Source: an uncultured bacterium (GTDB lineage: Bacteria; Bacillota; Clostridia; Lachnospirales; Lachnospiraceae). Taken from it: a DNA stretch of 10,799 nt. This document shows positions 1 through 6,177 of the stretch, in pieces; the first letter of the stretch is position 1, and each line of letters starts with the position of its first letter. Made by a program: the position numbers and the translations under genes. The notes under the pieces are model-generated. The model made no database searches. It was not told the origin of the DNA and saw only the letters and a list, made by a program, of their open reading frames with translations. The DNA lies in assembly GCA_946061355.1 (NCBI GenBank), contig CAMGRE010000076.1, forward strand, positions 1-10,799. Direction: 5' to 3'.

Positions 1-389
1 AAATATGCGGCAAAAATACCGAACTGCGCTGCCGCACCGAGCAGGAAGCTCTTGGGGTTGGCAATCAGCGGACCAAAATCCGTCATGGCTCCGACGCCCA
101 TAAAGATCAGGGACGGAAGGATTGCCCATTCATCCAATACATAGAAATAGTAAAGTAAGCCGCCCACGCCGTTCGGTGAATCCGCAGCGTGCAGCATAAT
201 ATCAGGATAGATATTTACAAGCAGCATACCAAATGCAATAGGAGTTAACAGCAACGGCTCAAACCCCTTCGCGATAGCAAGATAAAGAAATACACAAGCT
301 ACTACAATCATTACGTAGTTTCCAACAGTTAAGTTGAAAAATGCCGTCTGATGTACCAGATTGTCTAAGGTATTTGCTATATAAGACAT
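1..389 (-). CDS. Sodium ion-translocating decarboxylase beta subunit (OadB/MmdB/GcdB family), N-terminal part
   Basis: This is the integral-membrane subunit of a biotin-dependent decarboxylase. In the family it decarboxylates carboxybiotin on the carrier protein and couples this to Na+ export. About 129 residues are visible; the family is usually 370-400 residues, so the gene continues past the left edge. Visible family hallmarks are EPLLLTPIAFG (residues 44-54), then PSLIFMGVGAMTDFGPLIAN (about 92-111) and LLGAAAQFGIF. Hydrophobic segments lie near residues 24-40, 45-60, 87-101 and 114 onward. The ATG at 389 follows a perfect AGGAGG with about 8 bases of spacing, which fixes the start. It is the last visible gene of the decarboxylase operon, 45 bases after the biotin carrier gene. 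The Na+-binding and catalytic aspartate regions known from the family lie outside the window. The family call is sure; the substrate of the complex is not. Confidence 0.95.
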   Translation of the reverse strand, partial: MSYIANTLDNLVHQTAFFNLTVGNYVMIVVACVFLYLAIAKGFEPLLLTPIAFGMLLVNIYPDIMLHAADSPNGVGGLLYYFYVLDEWAILPSLIFMGVGAMTDFGPLIANPKSFLLGAAAQFGIFAAY

Positions 390-434
390 TTTATCGACCT
401 CCTGTTGTCGTTCTTAGTTACGTTACAGTAATAC

Positions 435-806
435 TTAGTTCATGGTAGCCAGTAATGCGCCTGCCTCAACAGGATCACCAACTGCTACATCAATGCTTGC
501 CACTGTACCGTCCTGAGGAGCAACAACCGGAATCTCCATCTTCATAGCTTCCAGGATCACGATTGTGTCACCGGCCTTCACTGCCTGTCCCACGCTTGCC
601 TCAACCTTGAATACCTTTCCTGCCGCACCGGCCTCTACTTTTACGCTGCCTGCCGCACCGGCTGCCTTGGGTGCTGCTGCGGGAGCTGCCTTAGGTGCTG
701 CTTTCGGTGCAGCCTTGGGTGCTGCTGCAGGTGCGCCTGTGGAAGCGCCTTCTTCTACTACTACATCATATACGTTGCCATTTACGGTAATGGTATAATT
801 TTTCAT
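435..806 (-). CDS. Biotin carboxyl carrier protein of the decarboxylase (MmdC/GcdC-like)
   Basis: This 123-residue protein carries the swinging biotin that shuttles CO2 between the carboxyltransferase and the membrane beta subunit. Residues 1-20 form a short N-terminal strand region. Residues 22-53 are an Ala/Pro/Lys-rich flexible linker with repeated APKA units. Residues 54-123 are a biotinyl/lipoyl attachment domain with the motif EAMKM at 86-90, so Lys89 is the expected biotinylation site. Length and layout match the gamma/biotin subunits of methylmalonyl-CoA and glutaconyl-CoA decarboxylases. The ATG at 806 has a good AGGAGG upstream. The gene sits 18 bases after the OadG-like gene and 45 bases before the beta subunit. 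Biotinylation needs BirA, which is not in the window. The biotin-carrier assignment is very secure; the substrate of the whole complex is not. Confidence 0.95.
   Translation of the reverse strand: MKNYTITVNGNVYDVVVEEGASTGAPAAAPKAAPKAAPKAAPAAAPKAAGAAGSVKVEAGAAGKVFKVEASVGQAVKAGDTIVILEAMKMEIPVVAPQDGTVASIDVAVGDPVEAGALLATMN
664..728. repeat. Direct repeats encoding the Ala/Pro linker of the biotin carrier protein
   Basis: A perfect 17-base repeat (gccttgggtgctgctgc on the plus strand) occurs at 664-680 and 712-728, with a degraded copy starting near 688. In protein terms these encode the APKA-type linker units between the N-terminal region and the biotin domain. Such repeats can change copy number by slippage or recombination without breaking the reading frame. 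Confidence 0.7.
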
Positions 807-824
807 TTCTTATTCCTCCTATAT

Positions 825-1565
825 TTAAGCTCTCTGCCATTTGTTCGTGCTTGCTCTCTTAATGCTTCTTACCACAAATCCGTCTGTAGAAGCTGCACCT
901 TCGCTGGCTGCAATCGCAGCTGCGATCACCGCTACGAGTTCCAGATCATCCGAAAGTTCTTCCGCTTCCTCGATCTGAGCCACTGCGTTATTTACGGCTT
1001 CTGTCTTGACATCCTCTTTGGTTTCCTTCTTGGAGAATGCCGCCTGAATCTTCGGAATCAGGATAAATGCTGAAATGATAACACTGATCAGGATCAATAC
1101 CACAAATACCGTACCCATGCCGAGCAGCGTATTCAGTGCCGCATTTATCATCAGTTCTCCGAATGAATAGATCACATTTGTGGAAACGCTGGTCACCTGA
1201 AGATTCTTGTCCAAGATCATCTCCACCTCAGCGTTCTTCTTTGTGCCGCTGATTGTGGTTTTGATCACAGCGGAATCACTTCCGATCTCAACCTCATGAT
1301 CAACAATTCCCTTATAACTACCCATATCCGTCTGTGCCGACTTCCAGCTGTCAAAAGCACCTGTCAGCACCTCGTCCTCCGCGAACTGCTCTTCCATATT
1401 CGCGCTGACCACCATATTCATATTCTCAATGAGCTGGTCTGCAAACTGGATTGCCTGTTCCTCGGTAATCGGCAGAGTCTCTGCCACCTCCTCCGTCTTG
1501 GAGCCGCAGGCAGTAAGACCTAAGATACAAGTAATCATACCTAATACTAATAACCATTTTTTCAT
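825..1565 (-). CDS. OadG-type decarboxylase subunit with lipoprotein ectodomain
   Basis: The gene probably encodes the small membrane subunit (gamma of oxaloacetate decarboxylase, delta of methylmalonyl-CoA decarboxylase) that holds the complex together at the membrane. From the ATG at 1565 it has 246 residues. The N-terminus is a lipoprotein signal with lipobox LTAC (Cys20). An ectodomain of about 110 residues follows, and it resembles DUF3887-type folds only loosely. A single membrane segment at about 150-170 (GTVFVVLILISVIISAFILI) is typical of OadG. The cytosolic tail is acidic, then Ala-rich, and ends with VVRSIKRASTNKWQRA, a common OadG-type ending. Classical OadG proteins are only about 80-120 residues, so this is an enlarged form. 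Another ATG at 1577 (250 residues) is possible. I prefer 1565 because it gives a standard MKK lipoprotein start with AGGA 11 bases upstream; at 1577 the AGGA is only 4 bases away. It lies between the alpha subunit and biotin carrier genes, in Veillonella-like mmd order. Confidence 0.85.
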   Translation of the reverse strand: MKKWLLVLGMITCILGLTACGSKTEEVAETLPITEEQAIQFADQLIENMNMVVSANMEEQFAEDEVLTGAFDSWKSAQTDMGSYKGIVDHEVEIGSDSAVIKTTISGTKKNAEVEMILDKNLQVTSVSTNVIYSFGELMINAALNTLLGMGTVFVVLILISVIISAFILIPKIQAAFSKKETKEDVKTEAVNNAVAQIEEAEELSDDLELVAVIAAAIAASEGAASTDGFVVRSIKRASTNKWQRA

Positions 1566-1598
1566 ATTAAGTATCATCCTTTCCTATCTGAAACTATC

Positions 1599-3029
1599 CT
1601 AGACAGTGCCATGCTTTTTAGCCGGACGGTCTTCTCTCTTTGTGAACAGCATCTCAAACGCACCGATGACATACTTTCTTGTATCGGCAGGCTCCACGAT
1701 CTGATCCACATACCCTCTTCTTGCTGCGCTTGTCACATTGTTCTGCAGCTCAGCATATTCCTTTGCGCAAGTCTCGATCGCATCCGCGCCCTTGCCATCG
1801 CAGATGATCTTGGCTGCCAGTTTGGCATCCATCGTTCCGATCTGCGCATCCGGCCATGCCATTGTGATATCTGCTCCGATCGCCTTGGAATTCATTGCAA
1901 CATAAGCTGTGCCGAATGCCTTGCCGATGATCACATTTACCTTGGGAACCGTAGCGCCCGCAAATGCCGCCGTCAGCTTTGCAGCAGCCTTCGCAATACC
2001 CTTCTCGGAGCAAAGCGTAGCTTCATAGCCCTTAACATTTGTGAGTGTCAGTACCGGAATCTCAAAAGCATCACAGAAGTTCACAAAGTCTGCCGCCTTC
2101 TCGCAGCCTTTCTTTGTCAGTACCGCATCAAACTTATCCGTAACCTTACCCTCTTCATCATAAACCTCTGTCCGGTTTGCAACGGCACCTACCGTCACAC
2201 CGTTCAGTTTGATGAAGCCTGTTACCATCTCTTTAGCATAATTTTCTTTTACTTCAAAGAAAACATTGTTGTCGGAAATTGTGGAAAGTGCGATGGAAGT
2301 ATCGCCCACACAGTTCACAAGCTCGGCGCTTGCTCTGTTCAGATCGTCTGTGCACTCCTCAAAGGAAGCATCATCCTCATTGTTGGAAGGAAGCATGCAG
2401 ACAAGTTCACGGATCTTGGAGAAGATGGTTGCCTCGTCAGCCACCACATCAACGATGCCCGACTCTTCACTCTGGAATGCTGCCGATGCGGAATCACATT
2501 TTGCTGTGGTGTTTCCGTCAAGCGCATTGGGAGAATTTACAAATAATTTTGCCTTTTTCTCCTCCATAAAAGTAAAGTCAGTCAATGTGGGGAAGATTGC
2601 AAGTCCGCCGCCGCATGTACCAAAAACAGCCGTGATCTGAGGGATCACTCCGGATGCCATAACCTGCTTCTTATAGATCTCACCGAAACCGTTCAGTGCA
2701 TCGGTTGCCTCCTGAAGTCTCAGTCCGGCGGAATCGATCAGACCGATCACAGGTGCACCTGTCTTCAATGCCAGATCATACAGATTTGCAATTTTTTTGG
2801 CATGCATTTCACCGATACTGCCGTTAAGGACGGAAGCATCCTGGCTGTATACATACACAAGGTTGCCGTCAATCACTCCGTAGCCGGTAACCACACCGTC
2901 AGAAGGAGTTTCTGTCTGTTTCAGATTGAAATCCGTGGCACGCGCTGTTACCATCGCGCCGATCTCAACGAAACTGTTCTCATCGAGTAAAGCTGTAATT
3001 CTTTGACTCGCTTGTGAAGTAGTACTCAT
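1599..3029 (-). CDS. Carboxyltransferase (alpha) subunit of a biotin-dependent decarboxylase, MmdA-like and divergent
   Basis: This 476-residue cytosolic enzyme is expected to transfer a carboxyl group from an acyl-CoA (methylmalonyl-, malonyl- or glutaconyl-CoA type) to biotin on the carrier protein. It has two crotonase-fold halves. The first contains VYVYSQDASVLNGSIGEMHA (57-76), close to the MmdA/PccB signature, then DSAGLRLQE (99-107) and the oxyanion-hole loop GTCGGGLA (137-144). The second half has GKAFGTAYVAMNSKAIGAD (369-387) and AWPDAQIGTM (391-400), matching the MmdA stretch around RKAYGGAY and AWP.AEI. MmdA proteins are usually about 510 residues. Here the usual PGFLPG-QE stretch is replaced by NVKGYE...CSEKG (331-344). 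The ATG at 3029 follows GGAGGG with 7-base spacing. It heads an operon with OadG-like, biotin carrier and beta-subunit genes, which supports a Na+-pumping decarboxylase over acetyl- or propionyl-CoA carboxylase, since no biotin carboxylase is visible. The substrate is unknown. Confidence 0.88.
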   Translation of the reverse strand: MSTTSQASQRITALLDENSFVEIGAMVTARATDFNLKQTETPSDGVVTGYGVIDGNLVYVYSQDASVLNGSIGEMHAKKIANLYDLALKTGAPVIGLIDSAGLRLQEATDALNGFGEIYKKQVMASGVIPQITAVFGTCGGGLAIFPTLTDFTFMEEKKAKLFVNSPNALDGNTTAKCDSASAAFQSEESGIVDVVADEATIFSKIRELVCMLPSNNEDDASFEECTDDLNRASAELVNCVGDTSIALSTISDNNVFFEVKENYAKEMVTGFIKLNGVTVGAVANRTEVYDEEGKVTDKFDAVLTKKGCEKAADFVNFCDAFEIPVLTLTNVKGYEATLCSEKGIAKAAAKLTAAFAGATVPKVNVIIGKAFGTAYVAMNSKAIGADITMAWPDAQIGTMDAKLAAKIICDGKGADAIETCAKEYAELQNNVTSAARRGYVDQIVEPADTRKYVIGAFEMLFTKREDRPAKKHGTV

Positions 3030-3061
3030 TTTTCAGCCCTCCATTTTTTTATGTGAAAATA

Positions 3062-3096
3062 TGTAATAAAAGAAAACGTCTTTTGCGAAAAAGGCG
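3062..3096 (-). terminator. Weak intrinsic terminator or attenuator ahead of the decarboxylase operon
   Basis: On the minus strand an 8-pair stem is formed by 3096-3089 and 3084-3077 around a TCGC loop (3088-3085). It has one C/A mismatch at the third pair and four T-A pairs next to the loop. A T-rich tract, ttttcttttatta, follows at 3076-3064. It lies 33 bases past the stop of the 487-residue carboxypeptidase, so it may simply end that transcript. Because a promoter candidate lies upstream of it, it may instead sit in the leader of the decarboxylase operon. The stem is weak, so termination is probably partial. Confidence 0.4.
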
Positions 3097-3122
3097 TACT
3101 ATCCCCTTTCCGCATCTGAAAC

Positions 3123-3151
3123 AGTATATCATAAACAATAATATTTTTCCA
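3123..3151 (-). promoter_or_regulatory. Candidate extended -10 promoter of the decarboxylase operon
   Basis: On the minus strand TGGAAA (3151-3146, 4 of 6 matches to TTGACA) is separated by 17 bases from TATACT (3128-3123, 5 of 6 matches to TATAAT). A TG one base upstream gives an extended -10, TGaTATACT. Transcription would start near 3116 and leave a leader of about 87 bases before the ATG at 3029. The -10 extension uses the TGA stop codon of the upstream carboxypeptidase gene (3131-3129). Confidence 0.45.
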
Positions 3152-4592
3152 CAACTTTTTCCAGACACCATAAATAATCGATATTTTCGACGGTTTCCGA
3201 CAGTACGATCGGGATTATGCTTATTGTTGATCCGTTCAGCGAATAGCAGATGCTTCCTGTCTGCGTGCCTTTATACGCCGGTGCCTGTAGCGTATCCTTT
3301 CGCTCAACCTTGCAGCGTATCATCTCATCCTCACGCAGAAGCAAGATGCCATCCTGCTCTTCTTCGGTCTGTGCTTCCACACCGGCCGTCACGGGCTGAC
3401 CGATGCCATCCGCCTTTGCTCCGAGCACAGTCACCGGTGCAAACGCACTCTCATCTATTTTACACTCTGAGAGACTGTGGAGTGCGAAACATTCCTTCCC
3501 ATAGTCCAGTAGTTGTCTGCAGTCCGCCCATTTCCACGTCTTATGATTCGGCCAGCCACAGGCAAGCAGCGCTATGGCGTAATGGCGTCCTTCATTCTCA
3601 AATGCTCCCGTATAGCAATATCCCGCCTTTCCGGTAAAGCCGGTTTTCCCGGAAATGGCATCCTCAGACATCTGCAGCATGGCATTGTGGTTCACGCAGG
3701 AATAACTGTGCTTTCCTTCCTCATCGGTAAAAGTGTAATTCCCTGTCCTTGTTATCCTCAGGAACTCTTCTCTTGCCGGCGATTTTGTGACACAATAACT
3801 CATAAGGCGCGCCAGTTCTTCCGCTGTCGTGGAATGCTGCAGACATTCCCCTTTGTCCGTCTGTACCTGGGCATCGAGTCCGTTCGGTGTCAGGAAACAG
3901 GTGTGGATACATCCGAGCTGCTCCGCCTTTTGGTTCATAGCATCACAAAAAGCTTTGACAGCCGCCCTGCTGCGCGCTTTATCCCATTCACCTTCGCCGC
4001 CTCCATTTTCCGCTTCCGGGTTCTGATCCGCTCCTTCTGCGCTCCCCTTTGCCAAAATCCCTGTTCCGATATGCTCTGCGATCGCCACCGCGGCATCATT
4101 ATGGGACTCAAGCATGAGCGAGTACAACAGATCTTCCAACCGGAAATGCTGTCCGCACCGCATCCCGAGCCGGACCTTCGGCTGTGCTGATGCATACGCG
4201 GAGACCGTGACAATATCTTCCGCATTTCCGAGTTCCAAAGCTGTGATGCATGTCATGATCTTTGTGGTACTCGCCATCGGGAGCACCTCGCTCCCGTTCT
4301 TTTCATACAACACACGTCCGCTGTCCATATCCATCAGCACCGCCGCTTTTGCATGCAGTGATACCTCATCCGGTTCTTTCTCATATCCGGGCCCGGGAGG
4401 CATAATCTGCGACAATGTATCCTGCTCCCGTATCGCTTCCCCTTCTGCTTCCTGCTCCGCCCCGGCTTCTCTGCCTGACACAAAAAGGCAGGGCTGCACA
4501 CCGGCGCACAATACGATAAGCGCCAGTGCCGGCCCTGCCAGCACATTTCTGTTCCATATTTTTGACTGATCGCTCTTTCCCATCCCGTTCAT
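3129..4592 (-). CDS. D-alanyl-D-alanine carboxypeptidase (peptidase S11), cysteine-rich and enlarged
   Basis: This 487-residue exported serine peptidase would remove the terminal D-Ala from peptidoglycan pentapeptides and so limit cross-linking. A signal peptide occupies about residues 12-45 (basic NRN, then a hydrophobic stretch, then EAGA). Catalytic motifs are STTK at 108-111, SHN at 163-165 and KTG at 316-318. Between the second and third motifs, residues 180-208 form a Gly/Glu-rich insertion. After about residue 378 a beta-rich region resembles the PBP5 C-terminal domain and ends in a possible amphipathic helix. S11 enzymes are usually 380-450 residues. About 17 cysteines follow the signal region, against four in the paralogue upstream. 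The start is uncertain: ATG 4592 and ATG 4583 are both possible, and a GGGTGG lies nine bases before the second. It follows the epimerase gene by 57 bases. Its place after scpAB recalls B. subtilis dacB, but sporulation use is not shown. Confidence 0.9.
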   Translation of the reverse strand: MNGMGKSDQSKIWNRNVLAGPALALIVLCAGVQPCLFVSGREAGAEQEAEGEAIREQDTLSQIMPPGPGYEKEPDEVSLHAKAAVLMDMDSGRVLYEKNGSEVLPMASTTKIMTCITALELGNAEDIVTVSAYASAQPKVRLGMRCGQHFRLEDLLYSLMLESHNDAAVAIAEHIGTGILAKGSAEGADQNPEAENGGGEGEWDKARSRAAVKAFCDAMNQKAEQLGCIHTCFLTPNGLDAQVQTDKGECLQHSTTAEELARLMSYCVTKSPAREEFLRITRTGNYTFTDEEGKHSYSCVNHNAMLQMSEDAISGKTGFTGKAGYCYTGAFENEGRHYAIALLACGWPNHKTWKWADCRQLLDYGKECFALHSLSECKIDESAFAPVTVLGAKADGIGQPVTAGVEAQTEEEQDGILLLREDEMIRCKVERKDTLQAPAYKGTQTGSICYSLNGSTISIIPIVLSETVENIDYLWCLEKVVEKYYCL

Positions 4593-4612
4593 CCACCCAG
4601 TGTTATCTCCAC

Positions 4613-4618
4613 ATTATA
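4613..4618 (-). promoter_or_regulatory. Perfect -10 box, possible promoter for the 487-residue carboxypeptidase
   Basis: On the minus strand a perfect TATAAT lies in the 57-base gap between the epimerase stop and the carboxypeptidase start, about 20 bases before the ATG at 4592. No convincing -35 box is present at 16-18 bases spacing and there is no TG extension. It would give a leader of about 15 bases. It may serve as an internal promoter, or it may be chance in AT-rich DNA. Confidence 0.3.
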
Positions 4619-4649
4619 TGATGTAGAAAAGAGCAGGTATGCACACGCA

Positions 4650-5528
4650 CTAAAAAATCTCAATACTCCACTCGTTATGATATTCTCCGCGTCCCTCCAG
4701 GGAAAGAAGATTCTCCTGCTTCTCGAAATCCTCGATGATATCCTGTCTGGAAGGCAGGGAAGACCATGGTTCAATGCACACATATGGGGCTTCCAGCTTC
4801 GGCATATGCCAGAACCCCACATATTTCATATCAGGAAAGACAACACGTATTTTGTGATGATCCCGGTCTGATCCGAGTTCCACACTGCTTCCGGCATCCA
4901 GAAGCACAATGGCATCGTCATCAAACAGTCCGTGATGAAGTGCGATCCGATTCTTTGAATCCAGCGGATATTCACGAAGCGTCCCATCCAGGAAGCACTG
5001 TGGTGTAAAGCCGACCTGTTTCGGCACCACGCCATCCTCAAACTGCAGATAATAGTCTGTAAAATCCAGCGTCTTGTCGATCGGCACCTGAAAACCCGGA
5101 TGCCCTCCCACTGCAAAATACATAGGCGTATCGCACAGATTCTGAATATGATACTGAACCTTCAAGTGATTATCCACCAGCAGGAACGTGATCTCATAAA
5201 CAAATTCAAAGGGATAACTCCGTCTTGTATCATCATCCGACCGAAGTCTCAGTGTAAGCCTGTCCTTCTTTTGATCGGCGACCTGAAGTTCTCTCCCGAC
5301 AAGGATCCCATGTCTTCCCATGGAATATGTCTTCCCCCGAAAGGTATATTTTCCCTCTGTCAGTCTGGCAATATAAGGGAAAATCTCCACATCCTGATTT
5401 TTCCAGACAGCTTCATCCCCCTGCCACAGATACTCCTTACCGGCACTGTCCTGCAGAGAAAACATCACGGCTCCCACCGTGTTGATTCCAACTTTCAGAC
5501 AATCATTCTCAATCCATTCTCTTCCCAA
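4650..5528 (-). CDS. Aldose 1-epimerase family protein (LacX-like galactose mutarotase fold)
   Basis: This 292-residue cytosolic protein has the beta-sandwich of the galactose mutarotase superfamily, which interconverts alpha and beta anomers of sugars or sugar phosphates. Visible family landmarks, numbered from TTG 5528, are GRHGI (His73), GGHPGF (His143) and CIEPWSS (Glu253). His143 and Glu253 match the usual acid/base pair. Length agrees with LacX-type proteins. No ATG starts the frame. A perfect AGGAGG at 5543-5538 lies only 3 bases from TTG 5534 but 9 bases from TTG 5528, so 5528 is the better start; 5534 would add two residues. The ribosome binding site overlaps the scpB stop codon (5544-5542), suggesting translational coupling. 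Its substrate is unknown, and no sugar-pathway genes are beside it. Family confidence is high. Confidence 0.9.
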   Translation of the reverse strand: MGREWIENDCLKVGINTVGAVMFSLQDSAGKEYLWQGDEAVWKNQDVEIFPYIARLTEGKYTFRGKTYSMGRHGILVGRELQVADQKKDRLTLRLRSDDDTRRSYPFEFVYEITFLLVDNHLKVQYHIQNLCDTPMYFAVGGHPGFQVPIDKTLDFTDYYLQFEDGVVPKQVGFTPQCFLDGTLREYPLDSKNRIALHHGLFDDDAIVLLDAGSSVELGSDRDHHKIRVVFPDMKYVGFWHMPKLEAPYVCIEPWSSLPSRQDIIEDFEKQENLLSLEGRGEYHNEWSIEIF

Positions 5529-5541
5529 TTTCAAACACCTC

Positions 5542-6111
5542 CTAGATATCCATCTTCAGTTCCGCTTCCTCCTCTGCCTGATGCCTGAAATCCTCAATCT
5601 GTTCCTGATTCAGTGCAGGCAGATCCTCAAGCGATTTCACGCCGAAACTGCGCAGGAATTCTTCCGTCGTCCCAAAGAGGAGTGGTCTGCCCGGCGCATC
5701 CATCCTGCCGACTTCGGCGACAAGTCCGAACTCGATCAGACGATTCACCGCATGATCGCTGTTGACACCCCTGACCCGTTCCACCTCAATCCTTGTGATC
5801 GGCTGCTTGTATGCGATGATCGACAACGTCTCCAGCAGTGCATCCGTCAGCACATATTTTCGCGGTGCTTTGGCAATCTTTAACAGATATTCGTACATCT
5901 CCCCTTTGGTACACATCTGGAAGGAGTCCTCCAGCTCAATGATGGAAATTCCCCTCTCCTCCTGCTCCATGCGTGCGATCATCCCGTGTATGATCTCTCT
6001 CGTCGTGTTCGCATCCTCTTCTATGACTTCTGCCAGTCTGGCAGTCTCAACCGACTCTCCCATCGTAAAAAGGATTGCCTCGATCACTGCCTCCGCCTTT
6101 GTTCTCTCCAT
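5542..6111 (-). CDS. scpB: Segregation and condensation protein B (ScpB)
   Basis: ScpB forms a dimer that binds the ScpA kleisin within the Smc-ScpAB condensin and helps organise and segregate newly replicated origins. From ATG 6111 the protein has 189 residues, the normal length. It contains two winged-helix domains: the first at about residues 1-78 (KAEAVIEAILF near the start), the second at about 85-160 with LSIIAYKQPITRIEVERVRG and GRMDAPGRPLLFGTTEEFL, the family signature. The acidic tail is EEEAELKMDI. The frame is open upstream to a TTG at 6153, but that codon has no good ribosome binding site. ATG 6111 has AGGAG (6123-6119) with 7-base spacing, and the family N-terminus begins there. 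It lies 66 bases after scpA, and its stop overlaps the ribosome binding site of the epimerase gene. Confidence 0.97.
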   Translation of the reverse strand: MERTKAEAVIEAILFTMGESVETARLAEVIEEDANTTREIIHGMIARMEQEERGISIIELEDSFQMCTKGEMYEYLLKIAKAPRKYVLTDALLETLSIIAYKQPITRIEVERVRGVNSDHAVNRLIEFGLVAEVGRMDAPGRPLLFGTTEEFLRSFGVKSLEDLPALNQEQIEDFRHQAEEEAELKMDI

Positions 6112-6177
6112 TCCCAAACTCCTGTTTTTATTCAGATTAGAAAATAATACCAATTATTTCCGATACGAAAAAATAAA

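Noticed and set aside
664..728. Possible CRISPR-like or minisatellite array
   Set aside because: The repeats are only 17 bases, in frame, and encode the expected Ala/Pro linker. There are no unique spacers of constant size.
1611..2546. Open frame of 311 codons on the plus strand
   Set aside because: It lies wholly opposite the carboxyltransferase gene, has no recognisable domain, is rich in Cys/His/Ile/Arg, and reflects the codon bias of the real gene.
1599..3029. Acetyl-CoA or propionyl-CoA carboxylase carboxyltransferase
   Set aside because: The operon has OadG and OadB-type membrane subunits and no biotin carboxylase, so a decarboxylase pump fits better.
3053..3637. Plus-strand open frame of 194 codons starting in the gap before the decarboxylase operon
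   Set aside because: It runs mostly antisense to the carboxypeptidase and its product (many Arg, Pro, Ser, His) shows no domain. The gap is better explained by leader and promoter signals.
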